From positions 1 to 43,820 of the forward strand of contig JAJKJM010000081.1 of NCBI GenBank assembly GCA_021153985.1: DNA of 43,820 nt. Reading direction: 5' to 3'. The stretch's first letter is position 1; each line of letters starts with the position of its first letter. Positions 24,007-32,131 of the stretch are shown in pieces. The notes under the pieces are model-generated. The model was given only the letters and a program-made list of their open reading frames with translations. It searched no databases and had not been told where the DNA came from. This stretch comes from Polaromonas sp. (lineage in GTDB: Bacteria > Pseudomonadota > Gammaproteobacteria > Burkholderiales > Burkholderiaceae_C). The translations under genes and the position numbers were made by a program.

Positions 24007-24891
24007 TTATGCCATCCGGTCAGCTAGATACCTGGGTAGAGTATCTAGACCTTCGGCTCGCAGCAGGTTCACAAAATTCTCATCAGCAAGAAGCTCGCGT
24101 AGCGCGCCAACTATGAATAGAAGCTTCTGCTGTGCAAAGGAAGCCTTGCGGACCAGCATCTGTTGGCGCTGTACCTCCTTTTGATAAGCGCGCACTAAGC
24201 TTACTGAGGACACGTCAGATTGCTTTCGCGGAGTACCTTTAGTAGTTGATCGACCAAGCAAATTCCGACGCTGAATCAATGAACGAGCATCCATGAGTTG
24301 ACGCCCACGGAGTTCTCCGGATTCATAAGCGTCTTGAAGGGCTGTCTGCATTGCCGTATCGTTGTCCCCAGAACGAAAGATAACTAACGCGGTGCTGAGG
24401 GGAATTACTCTTCGTTCAACGGCGACAATTAGCCGTTCTTCGCCTTTGTCTAACAACAACAAGATTTCCTGGAGATACTGCAACGTCAAGCCCGTCTTTT
24501 CTGCAATCTCCTTGGTTGAATAGCCCTGTTTTCTTAATAGGGCTAGATCCGCTATCCGTTCCATGGGTTTGGCTCGCCGTCGTGCAATATTTTCGGCGAG
24601 GCTCATGACAAATGCATCTTCGTCGGACACCGATACAACCAAAGCTGGGATGCGATGCTCTCCATTTTCTTGGAAGGTTCTTAATCTACCTTCTCCGCAA
24701 ACTAGTAGATACCGCTCGGCGCCATCCTCGCCTGGTCGTGGAGTTACCGTGATGGGTTTCTTTAAACCAATCTCCTTAATATTTTCAGAAATTTCGAAGA
24801 AGATATCTGGGTTGCGATCACGTGTATTCAGGACTTCAATCCGGTCAATGGGAATTAACCGGATGTCTCTGGCTTTGGTTAGTAGATTCAT
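24007..24891 (-). CDS. ParB-like partition protein
   Basis: A 294-aa ParB-superfamily protein. The N-terminal CTPase-type fold has CGEGRLRTFQ at 65-74 and LAENIARRR at 98-106, close to the canonical GERRxRA and ENxxR boxes. A helix-turn-helix is at about 124-147 (YSTKEIAEKTGLTLQYLQEI). The C-terminal 100 residues are basic and helical (SLVRAYQKEVQRQQMLVRKA), a probable dimer or DNA-binding part. The ATG overlaps the recombinase stop (ATGA). No ParA ATPase is encoded next to it, so it is unlikely to do ordinary plasmid partition. Confidence 0.85.
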   Translation of the reverse strand: MNLLTKARDIRLIPIDRIEVLNTRDRNPDIFFEISENIKEIGLKKPITVTPRPGEDGAERYLLVCGEGRLRTFQENGEHRIPALVVSVSDEDAFVMSLAENIARRRAKPMERIADLALLRKQGYSTKEIAEKTGLTLQYLQEILLLLDKGEERLIVAVERRVIPLSTALVIFRSGDNDTAMQTALQDAYESGELRGRQLMDARSLIQRRNLLGRSTTKGTPRKQSDVSSVSLVRAYQKEVQRQQMLVRKASFAQQKLLFIVGALRELLADENFVNLLRAEGLDTLPRYLADRMA

Positions 24892-26459
24892 GCCGCGCGC
24901 TTAATCCGGATCTGTGATCCCATGCCGTAGAGGTAATCGAGGGTATCGAACCGATAGCTCTCAAACTCAATAGCGTTTTGCTCTGCGAGCCTTATGCGTT
25001 CTTGCCCGAAGTCCATGCTTGGCAGCAAGTAGTAATCTAGCGGCTTCTGGTTCCCTGGGGCCAATCTAATTGCTACAGTAATGTCGGGACGCAAAGTAGT
25101 GTCAAAACGGATATTCCATCTTTTGTGCCCGGCGCCGCTGCTTTGGCAACGAGCAAAAACCAACGAAACCGTGAATTCATGATTGAAGTCAAGCATGTCA
25201 TTCAGTGGGTTCCGATAAATCGCGCCACCGAGATGAGAGATTTGCTTCTCCGTATCAGTGAGTATTTCCGGATGGAGCCGGCGCAGCATTCGATTTATTT
25301 CTACATAGGCATAGTCTTTTTTCGGACTAAATCCAACCAACTGATAAGCACGAGTTAAGCTTCCGAAACGGTGCATGTAGACCGTCGGCGATGGCATGTT
25401 ATCCGTTTCATTAATGATCAGGCCCGAAAGATACCCGCGGTCTTGATAGAGGACTCGCAGCTGGTCCAAGAGCTCTTCATTGCTGAACCGCCTCGCCCGT
25501 GCACGAATAATCCCCTTCGCTGTGTAAAACAGATCCTGTGCCACGATAGGTGTGAATGCACCATCTTTCCTGATCCACATATCGGGCTCGTTGACTACTC
25601 TCAACTTTTTGAGTTTGAAAGATTGTCTGTTGTAGACGTTGCTTCCGATGTATTTTTCATTGGTAAGCACTTCGTGCACTGTGGCTCGGTTCCAATTTCG
25701 ATCGAGCGCGGTCTTGACCCCCATATCATTGAGACGCGCGGCGATGGCAGACTCATGAAGCTGGTCGTCTACGAACCAGCTATAGATTTGGTTGACGATA
25801 TTTATCTCGGTCACCGGGCCAGGCTTGAGGATTACACGGTCCGTTTGTAGGCTTTTGTGTTCACCGCGTTTTAATTCGGCTTTCTCCATTCCCCCTTGGT
25901 CAACAAGCACGCGACGCAAACCGAAGCCTGCCGGTCCACCTTGGCGAAATCCTAATTCAATTAGGCGACATTGACCGGCAAACACTTTCGCCGACAGCTC
26001 GCGGCTGTACTCGCCTGCCATCGCGCGCTTGACACCTTTGACAATCGTAGAAACTGGGGAGCCATCATTCTCAAATTGTTCCGCACAGTAGGTCACCTGG
26101 ATACCGGAGCGCCGGCAGATGTACTCGTAATACGCGCTTTCGTCCGCATCCTGAAAACGACCCCAGCGACTCACGTCATATACAAGAATTATGTTGTAGT
26201 CGGCATTGCCTGATTCGACATCTCGAATTAGATTTTGTAACGATTGCCTACCACCAATAGTCAGACCGCTCTTTCCTTCGTCGGCATAAGTTCTCACAAT
26301 TTCTATCCCGCGCTGTGCAGCATATTCGCGAATCTTGGCCAGCTGGTTGAGAGTCGAGTACTGCTGATGTTCAGTAGACATTCGAACGTACTCAGCCGCG
26401 CGAACCAGGGCTAGGCTAGAGCCTTTAGAACTATCTTTCATTGGCAACTCTGGTTCCAT
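24888..26459 (-). CDS. Large serine recombinase
   Basis: A 523-aa site-specific recombinase. The resolvase/invertase catalytic domain spans about 21-170, with the nucleophile S28 in YVRMSTEHQ (R26 beside it) and the arginine pair R98/R101 in VSRWGRFQD. The recombinase domain follows at about 180-310 (GFGLRR..., ARLNDMGVKTALDRNWNRATVHEVLTNEKYIG split over helices). Typical large serine integrases then carry a CxxC zinc ribbon and coiled coil; here no CxxC pair is present and the last 200 residues are a different, Tyr/Asp-rich region. The ATG at 26459 has a weak site; ATG at codon 7 is an alternative. Confidence 0.9.
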   Translation of the reverse strand: MEPELPMKDSSKGSSLALVRAAEYVRMSTEHQQYSTLNQLAKIREYAAQRGIEIVRTYADEGKSGLTIGGRQSLQNLIRDVESGNADYNIILVYDVSRWGRFQDADESAYYEYICRRSGIQVTYCAEQFENDGSPVSTIVKGVKRAMAGEYSRELSAKVFAGQCRLIELGFRQGGPAGFGLRRVLVDQGGMEKAELKRGEHKSLQTDRVILKPGPVTEINIVNQIYSWFVDDQLHESAIAARLNDMGVKTALDRNWNRATVHEVLTNEKYIGSNVYNRQSFKLKKLRVVNEPDMWIRKDGAFTPIVAQDLFYTAKGIIRARARRFSNEELLDQLRVLYQDRGYLSGLIINETDNMPSPTVYMHRFGSLTRAYQLVGFSPKKDYAYVEINRMLRRLHPEILTDTEKQISHLGGAIYRNPLNDMLDFNHEFTVSLVFARCQSSGAGHKRWNIRFDTTLRPDITVAIRLAPGNQKPLDYYLLPSMDFGQERIRLAEQNAIEFESYRFDTLDYLYGMGSQIRIKRAA

Positions 26460-26552
26460 ATTTCACCGCATCAAAAATTCGGAAGTAATTTGTCTCGACA
26501 CAAATCAACGACACGAGGAAGTTAACCGGTTTGCTGAAGAACAACTAACAAG

Positions 26553-27008
26553 TCATCTCTTTGCAATCGCAGAATCTTCACTTTCGTCGGACTCGTACAG
26601 AGTGAGCTGAACCAACCACACGCCACTCTTTGCAACGTCCGGCTGCACCAACACGCTCAGTCGATACACTCCCGCCTCTAAGGGATTGTGCGGTTTCGAC
26701 ACGTCACTCTTTGCAACTTTCGGGTTGCGGCCAGCGTTGTTTCGTTTTTTCTGCTGAAGTCTATTTTTTGCTACGTACTCAGGATGAGTTTCCCGATAAT
26801 TTCGCCAATACTCAGCATTTCGTATCGCCCACGCACTTTGGGCGAGAGACTGATTCTCTGAATAATCTGGATCAGTCAGCCGCTTGGCCTGTTGCCACAG
26901 TCTTCGGCGTTCATTTTGACAAGAAGGCTCGCTGCAGTAAGTTTGACGAGGAGCTTGCGGACGAAGCTCAAATACACATCCGCATGCCGTGCACCACCTA
27001 CTTTCCAT
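26553..27008 (-). CDS. Four-cysteine zinc-finger protein
   Basis: A 151-aa basic protein. Cysteines C6, C9, C25 and C30 (CTAC...YCSEPSC) form a predicted zinc finger, followed by a basic helix (QNERRRLWQQAKR), a DPDYSENQ turn, and WRNYRETHPEYVAKNRLQQKKR. A short VAKSxV peptide is repeated near the C-terminus, matching a direct DNA repeat (CACTCTTTGCAAC). GGGGAG lies 4 nt before the ATG at 27008; ATG 27047 lacks such a site. It is first in the element's gene row, 93 nt before the recombinase, so it may bind element ends or regulate the recombinase (inference). No named family is certain. Confidence 0.75.
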   Translation of the reverse strand: MESRWCTACGCVFELRPQAPRQTYCSEPSCQNERRRLWQQAKRLTDPDYSENQSLAQSAWAIRNAEYWRNYRETHPEYVAKNRLQQKKRNNAGRNPKVAKSDVSKPHNPLEAGVYRLSVLVQPDVAKSGVWLVQLTLYESDESEDSAIAKR

Positions 27009-27105
27009 AACGCTCCCCGTTAGTCTGAAATAAACCCGGGAGAACATATTGCGCGCAAAGGCTCAGGTGGCATTTTGCGCACTTAGGGAGTATTAGTTTT
27101 TTTCT

Positions 27106-27129
27106 GATTAGAAAAAGGTATTCTTAATC
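27106..27129. promoter_or_regulatory. Imperfect inverted repeat upstream of the zinc-finger gene
   Basis: GATTAGAA and TTCTTAATC face each other across 7 nt, about 100 nt upstream of the first gene of the element. It could be an operator or a recombinase half-site pair. It lies in the A+T-rich right flank between the element and host-like sequence that resumes near 27180. Confidence 0.35.
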
Positions 27130-27179
27130 GTCTACAAAAACCAATTCTCTTGCCCGGCAGCTGAGCTACCTAGCAAGAT

Positions 27180-27476
27180 TTATCCCAGCAACGGATCACT
27201 TATTGCGAAGGTAGGTGGTCCGGCGCAACCGCAATGCGGACATTCCTCTGTTAACCAAGTGGCGAAGTGCTTGTCCACCATGGCGCGAACCTGTTCGGTC
27301 AAGTGTGGGTCTGTTTCGGTGGTCAGATTTTCAGCCGCAAACACTGCGTCGACAAATTCGCCGGGGCCCGCCACCGCGTCCGGTGGAAATCTTGAAATGG
27401 CTCTTAAGGCTGAGCAAAATCCCAGCTCTTCGCAAAGCTGCGACAGCAGCGCGTTGATGGATTGTTCGGTTGGCAT
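27180..27476 (-). CDS. Hypothetical protein with C-terminal CPHCGC motif (98 aa)
   Basis: Not recognised. The first 45 residues are helical with three cysteines missing a clear pattern (LLSQLCEELGFCSALRAIS); the tail has ECPHCGC, which could bind a metal, and ends FAISDPLLG. CGGAG lies 6 nt before the ATG at 27476. It follows the Suppressor-of-fused-domain gene by 22 nt on the same strand, so the two form an operon. Base composition is back to host-like. Confidence 0.7.
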   Translation of the reverse strand: MPTEQSINALLSQLCEELGFCSALRAISRFPPDAVAGPGEFVDAVFAAENLTTETDPHLTEQVRAMVDKHFATWLTEECPHCGCAGPPTFAISDPLLG

Positions 27477-27498
27477 GAATGTCTCCGGGATTCGGCGC

Positions 27499-28269
27499 TC
27501 AGCGCACCACGCTTTCACGTTTCAGCTTGCTGACTTGCCCAATGCCGGTGTCTTTGAGCCTCTGCAGCAAGGCATCGCGGCGATTTCTCCTGGACCAGCG
27601 CATCTCTTCGGCCGTGATGGTGGTGGCGACCAGAATTTCCATCTTCCCGGCAGGAAGCTGCGCGCCCGTCGGCAAGGGGCGAAGCGCTTTCGAAATCAGT
27701 ATGTTGACGGGCTCGGCTTCATCCACATCAATTTGCGCGACAGTGAAGCCGTCGGACTGCTCCACCTTGCCCAGCAGGCCGATGTCGTTCGCAAGTTCTT
27801 CATTGACAGCCCACTGCAGCACCATCAGCGGCCACTCCACGCCTTTTGGCGCAACGACCATCAGTTCATATCCATAGCCTGCCGCGCCCGGGGGCTGCCG
27901 GGCTCGGGTCTTTTTTTTCAACCGTCCTGCCACCTGCTTTCCATCTGCGCCGAGCTTGAAGCCGACCATGCGTACATCGGTCGGCATGTCGGAATTGGTC
28001 AGGCCAGATGTGGCGTAAACGGCCAAATTGGCACCGATCTTCGGCGCGGGTATGACGTATAAACCGCCGCCAGGCCAGACCCCGGCCATGCTGCGCATTT
28101 TGATAATGTCCTTGGGCAATGGCCCGATAGCACTTTCGAAGTACTTTTGCCGGGCGTCATAAGTATCGAACCAGAGCTTCTCCTCGGATTTGTCTTCAGC
28201 GTTGGCTCCGACGGCAAACAGGGTTAAAAGGACGGCTGATGCCAGAGCCTTGAAGGTCAGGAACCTCAC
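27499..28269 (-). CDS. Secreted Suppressor-of-fused (SUFU) domain protein
   Basis: A 256-aa protein starting at GTG with AAAGGAG before it. Residues 1-24 form a signal peptide (cleavage after ANA). Residues about 125-250 match the bacterial SUFU domain: GYGYELMVVAPKGVEWPLMV, LLISKALRPLPTGA, GKMEILVATTITAEEM, then a helix with ALLQRLKDTGI. Cytoplasmic SUFU proteins are often immunity proteins against polymorphic toxins; a signal peptide in front of one is unusual. No toxin gene is visible beside it. Confidence 0.78.
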   Translation of the reverse strand: MRFLTFKALASAVLLTLFAVGANAEDKSEEKLWFDTYDARQKYFESAIGPLPKDIIKMRSMAGVWPGGGLYVIPAPKIGANLAVYATSGLTNSDMPTDVRMVGFKLGADGKQVAGRLKKKTRARQPPGAAGYGYELMVVAPKGVEWPLMVLQWAVNEELANDIGLLGKVEQSDGFTVAQIDVDEAEPVNILISKALRPLPTGAQLPAGKMEILVATTITAEEMRWSRRNRRDALLQRLKDTGIGQVSKLKRESVVR

Positions 28270-28442
28270 AAATTTCTCCTTTGGAGTATTAATCCCCTAT
28301 TGGGTACCAAAGGAATTTACGGAATTCATACAAACGTCAAAACTCGAGGAAAGCGTCGACCCTGGCACCTGGTTGCCGACCAGGCGCGCTACGGGACGTG
28401 GATTTAGCCGAAGCTGGCTTTACATGCAATACCGCCGAGCCC

Positions 28443-29729
28443 CTACCGCCCCGAATTCGCCCGTATCCGGTTCACTTCCAGCGGCGTGATTTCGCTCGCG
28501 CGGTTGCCCCAGGACTGGCGGACGTGGGTGAGCACGAGCGCCATGTCGGCGTCGTTCAGCACCAGTACAAAGGGCGCCATGCCGAAGGGGCGGGGGTTTC
28601 CTTGGGTGGCGGGTGCGTAGCCGCCGTTGAGGACGATCTGCACCAGGTTGGAGGCCTGGGCCATGGTGACGGCGCGGTTGCCTGCGAGCGCCGGGTACGC
28701 GTTGGCGATGCCTTCGCCTTTGGCGCCATGGCATTGCGCGCAGTGCTGTTCATAAAGCTTTGCGGCGCGTTCTACCGATTCGCCCTGGGTCTTGATGGCG
28801 GCGGGCTCGGGCGGTGCGGTGTGGGAGGCCGGCAGCTCTTTTAAAAACTGTGCCATCGCGCCCAGGTCGGCATCGTTTAAATACTGGGTGCTGCGCTGCA
28901 CGACCTCGGCCATCGGGCCGGTGACGGAGGCACGCGGCGAGACGCCGTTTTTCAGCAGGGCCACGATGTGCTGCTTGTCCCAGTCGCTCACGCCGGCTTC
29001 ATACGGCGACGTGAGCGACGGCGCGTACCAGTTCTGCATCGGGATCAGGCCGCCGGCCAGGTCCAGGCTTTGCTCGGTGGCGCCCAGCGCGTTGCGTGCG
29101 GTATGGCAGGCCGCGCAGTGGCCCAGGCCCTTGACCAGATAGGCGCCGCGGTTCCACTCGGCGTTGCGGGCCGTGTCGGGCTCATACACGCCGGGGCTGA
29201 AGAAGAGGGCGCGCCACACGGCCAGCGCCGCCTGCGATTGGTACGGAAAGCGCAGCGTGTGCGGCTGGTTGGGTTGCACCACGGCGGGCAGGCTGTTCAG
29301 GTAGGCAAAGATCGCGTCGGAGTCTTCGCGCGTGACCTGCGTGTAGCTGGTGTACGGAAAAGCCGGGTACAGCAGGCGCCCGTCTTTGGAGCGGCCGTTG
29401 TGCATGGCGCGCCAGAAGTGGGAAGACGACCACGTGCCTATGCCGGTCTTGTTGTCGGGCGTGAGGTTGGAAGTGAACACGGTGCCAAATGGCGTGGCGA
29501 TGCCGAGGCCGCCCGCATAAGGCTGGCCGCCTTGCGCGGTGTGGCAGGTCTGGCAACTGCCGGCGCGTGCCAGGTAGGCGCCGCGCGCCACCATGCCTTC
29601 GCTGGGCGCGGCGGCGGCTATCGGGGTTTTTACGTCGACTTCGCCGCGCACATTGAGGGCCCAGACCAAAGCACCCAGGGCGAGTGCCAGCAGCACCCCG
29701 GCCAGCAGGATTTTCAGCAAGCTCTTCAT
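28443..29729 (-). CDS. Triheme cytochrome c (membrane-anchored dehydrogenase subunit type)
   Basis: A 428-aa protein with an uncleaved or slowly cleaved N-terminal hydrophobic helix (7-26) and three heme c sites: CQTCH at 59-63, CAACH at 205-209, CAQCH at 330-334. The three-domain order and length match the cytochrome subunit of alcohol, gluconate or aldehyde dehydrogenases (AdhB-like), which pass electrons to ubiquinol oxidase in the periplasm. The ATG overlaps the stop of the diheme gene (ATGA). No dehydrogenase subunit is present beside it, so its electron donor is unknown. Confidence 0.92.
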   Translation of the reverse strand: MKSLLKILLAGVLLALALGALVWALNVRGEVDVKTPIAAAAPSEGMVARGAYLARAGSCQTCHTAQGGQPYAGGLGIATPFGTVFTSNLTPDNKTGIGTWSSSHFWRAMHNGRSKDGRLLYPAFPYTSYTQVTREDSDAIFAYLNSLPAVVQPNQPHTLRFPYQSQAALAVWRALFFSPGVYEPDTARNAEWNRGAYLVKGLGHCAACHTARNALGATEQSLDLAGGLIPMQNWYAPSLTSPYEAGVSDWDKQHIVALLKNGVSPRASVTGPMAEVVQRSTQYLNDADLGAMAQFLKELPASHTAPPEPAAIKTQGESVERAAKLYEQHCAQCHGAKGEGIANAYPALAGNRAVTMAQASNLVQIVLNGGYAPATQGNPRPFGMAPFVLVLNDADMALVLTHVRQSWGNRASEITPLEVNRIRANSGR

Positions 29730-30529
29730 TTTTTCGCTTTCGCGGGTGCGGGGCTGGCCGCCGAGATGAGTGGCACTTCAGGCGCGCTGCCGCAGGTGAT
29801 CGCCTGCGCGCCGGGCGCCAGCGGCGGCAGCGATGCGGCCGGCTTGGTGCTGGCGGGCAGCGGTTGCGCCGCCAGCCAGCTGGCCACGGCGTTGATGTCT
29901 TCCAGTGTGAGGTGCGATACCACTTCCTTCATGCAGTCGGGCGCATGCGCGCGGCGCTGGCCGGCCTTCCAAGCGCCCAGCTGCGCATTGAGGTAATCAC
30001 GCGGCAGGCCCAGCAGGCCGGGGATGCCGGGGGCCACACCCGTCATGGCCTGGCCATGGCACTGCACGCAGGCCGGCAGCTGGCGCGCGGCGTCGCCTTG
30101 CATCACCAGCTGGCGCCCGTGGTTCAAGGCCTCGGGCGAAATAGCAGCAGGCAAAGGGGCGGGGTAAGGCACTTCCAGCTTTGAAAAATACTGGGCGATC
30201 TCCATCAGGTAGGCGTCACTGAGCGGAGCGATGAGCTGCGTCATCAGGCCATAGTGGCGGCGCCCGTCGCGAAAGTTGAGCAGCTGGTTATAGAGGTAGC
30301 CCGCCGGCTTGCCGGCCAGGCGCGGGTAGTAGCCGTCGGGCGCTGCCCGGCCTTGCGGGCCGTGGCAGGCCGTGCAGGCCATAGTGCGCTGGGCGATGGT
30401 GTCTTCAAACGGCGGTGCGGCGGCTGCGGCGGGGCTGGCGGCCAGCCAGGCTGCGCCTATGCAGGCAACCAGCATGCGCAGCAGATCGGGAAAACGCTGG
30501 AAGGGGCTTGCAGAACGGGTCTTTTGCAT
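29726..30529 (-). CDS. Diheme cytochrome c (c4-like)
   Basis: A 267-aa periplasmic protein. The signal peptide covers about 1-37 (VACIGAAWLAASPAAAAA). Two heme c sites, CTACH at 52-56 and CVQCH at 154-158, in two similar halves (YYPRLAGKPAGYLYNQLLNFRDG, IPGLLGLPRDYLNAQLGAWKAG) give the cytochrome c4 pattern. The ATG at 30529 is chosen to begin the signal peptide. It is the first gene of a two-gene unit with the triheme protein and is divergent from a MocR regulator, which may control it. Confidence 0.9.
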   Translation of the reverse strand: MQKTRSASPFQRFPDLLRMLVACIGAAWLAASPAAAAAPPFEDTIAQRTMACTACHGPQGRAAPDGYYPRLAGKPAGYLYNQLLNFRDGRRHYGLMTQLIAPLSDAYLMEIAQYFSKLEVPYPAPLPAAISPEALNHGRQLVMQGDAARQLPACVQCHGQAMTGVAPGIPGLLGLPRDYLNAQLGAWKAGQRRAHAPDCMKEVVSHLTLEDINAVASWLAAQPLPASTKPAASLPPLAPGAQAITCGSAPEVPLISAASPAPAKAKK

Positions 30530-30659
30530 GGGCCCATCATGCCCCAGCCGGGTCGTTGGCGTAAGGCTCAGATGCCGACAGAAAAAGCGTATCAGATGAA
30601 AAATCGCGGAAAATTGCGGTATCAGATGCGCCGAACGCATTTCACCCATTTCCCTTTTC

Positions 30660-32117
30660 ATGAAGCGCTACGAACAACTGGCCGAGCTGCTGGCCGCCGA
30701 TATCCGCACCGGACGCCTGGCCTCCGGCACGCGCTTGCCTTCCATCCGCACCATCACGGCCCAGCACGGGCTGAGCGCATCGACCGCTTTTAAAGCCTAC
30801 TACCGGCTCGAAGAAAAAGGCCTGGTGCGGGCGCAGTCGCGCTCGGGCTATTACGTGACGGCGCTGGCTGCGCAGCAACTGGCGGCGCCGGCCCGTGGCG
30901 CGGTGGAAGGCAAAGCCGGAAAAGCACCTGCGCGCGCGGCCGCCACGGTGGCGCAGCGGCCTGATGTGAGTGAATTGGTGTTCTCGGTGCTGGGTGCGGC
31001 GCAAGAGCCCGGCATGGTGCCGCTGGGCTCGGCGTTTGCGTCGCCGGGGCTGTTTCCGCTGCAGCGGCTGGGCAAGTCGCTGGCCCGTACTTCGCGCTTT
31101 TTGCAAGGGGCCGACACGGTGGCCAGCCTGCCGCGCGGCGACGAAGCCCTGCGGCGGCAGATTGCGCTGCGTTACCTGGGCATGGGTATGGCGCAGCCGG
31201 CTGAAGAGATCATCGTGACGCATGGCGCGCTGGAGGCGCTGAACCTGTGTCTGGCGGCGGTGGCGCAGCCGGGTGATTTGATCGCGGTGGAGTCGCCCGG
31301 CTTTTACGCCAGCCTGCAGGCGCTGGAGCGGCTCAAGATGAAGGCGCTGGAAATCCCTGTGCACCCGCAAGACGGCCTGGATCTGGCCGCGCTGGCCGAC
31401 GCGCTCAAGCGCCGGCCCGTCAAGGCCTGCTGGTTCATGACCTCGTTTCAGAACCCCACGGGCGCCAGTATGCCGCTGGAAAAAAAGAAAGCGCTGGTGG
31501 CTTTGCTGGCCAGCCATGACATTCCACTGATTGAAGACGACGTGTATGCCGAGCTGTATTTCGGCAGCCGCGGCTTCTTGCCCGCCAAGGCCTTTGACAA
31601 GAAGGGCCTGGTGATGCACTGCAGCTCTTTCAGCAAAACGCTGGCGCCCGGCTACCGCGTGGGCTGGGTATCGCCCGGGCGCTTCGGCCAGCAAGTCGAG
31701 CGGCTCAGGCTCATGACAACGCTGTCGGCCAGCCTGCCCGCGCAGCTCGCCGTGGCGGACTATTTGCAATACGGCAGCTATGACAAGCACCTGCGCAAGC
31801 TGCGCCACGCGATGGAGTCGCAGCTCTCAAGCCTGCTGGCTGCGCTGGCCCGCCATTTCCCGGCAGGTGTACGTGTGTCGCGTCCGGCGGGCGGCTATTT
31901 TGTGTGGGTGGAGTTTGCCGAGGGCTTTGATGCGCTGGCCTTGCACCAGGCAGCGCTGGCGCACGGCATCAGCGTGGCGCCAGGCCCGATCTTTTCAGCG
32001 CGCCGTAACTTCAGGCATTGCCTGCGGCTGAACTATGGTTACCCGTGGAATGATGACTATGAGGCCGCGATGCAGACGCTGGGTGCGCTGGTGAAGGGAC
32101 AAAGCCCTTACCGCTAA
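30660..32117 (+). CDS. MocR-type GntR regulator/aminotransferase fusion
   Basis: A 485-aa PLP-dependent regulator. Residues 1-72 form a winged helix (RLPSIRTITAQHGLSASTAF); a linker of about 40 residues leads to a fold-type I aminotransferase domain with NPTG (HSFQNPTGASM-like FQNPTGASM), the PLP lysine K326 in SFSKTLAPGYRVGW, and R in FRHCLRLNYG. Such proteins bind PLP as an aldimine and use an amino compound as effector; PdxR and GabR are known examples. There is no clear ribosome site. It is divergent from the cytochrome pair across 130 nt. The target is unknown. Confidence 0.92.
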   Translation: MKRYEQLAELLAADIRTGRLASGTRLPSIRTITAQHGLSASTAFKAYYRLEEKGLVRAQSRSGYYVTALAAQQLAAPARGAVEGKAGKAPARAAATVAQRPDVSELVFSVLGAAQEPGMVPLGSAFASPGLFPLQRLGKSLARTSRFLQGADTVASLPRGDEALRRQIALRYLGMGMAQPAEEIIVTHGALEALNLCLAAVAQPGDLIAVESPGFYASLQALERLKMKALEIPVHPQDGLDLAALADALKRRPVKACWFMTSFQNPTGASMPLEKKKALVALLASHDIPLIEDDVYAELYFGSRGFLPAKAFDKKGLVMHCSSFSKTLAPGYRVGWVSPGRFGQQVERLRLMTTLSASLPAQLAVADYLQYGSYDKHLRKLRHAMESQLSSLLAALARHFPAGVRVSRPAGGYFVWVEFAEGFDALALHQAALAHGISVAPGPIFSARRNFRHCLRLNYGYPWNDDYEAAMQTLGALVKGQSPYR

Positions 32118-32131
32118 GCATTGGGCTGCCT

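Larger units (their letters stand above)
23117..27008 (-). mobile_element. Serine-recombinase / ParB / RepB / zinc-finger element (core genes)
   Basis: Four minus-strand genes in A+T-richer DNA than both flanks: zinc-finger protein, serine recombinase, ParB-like, RepB-like. The last three are joined by a 4-nt overlap and a 5-nt gap. The left flank is a broken beta-propeller remnant and the right flank holds an inverted repeat and a tRNA D-arm-like string. No replication protein, relaxase or toxin is present, so it is neither a plasmid nor an ICE as seen. The ends and any duplicated core were not found by eye; the interval given covers only the genes. Confidence 0.7.

Noticed and set aside
27100-27179. 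Possible tRNA gene on the minus strand
   Set aside because: Only a D-arm-like string is present; no anticodon stem-loop and no GGTTCGA-type T arm, so it is not called as a tRNA.
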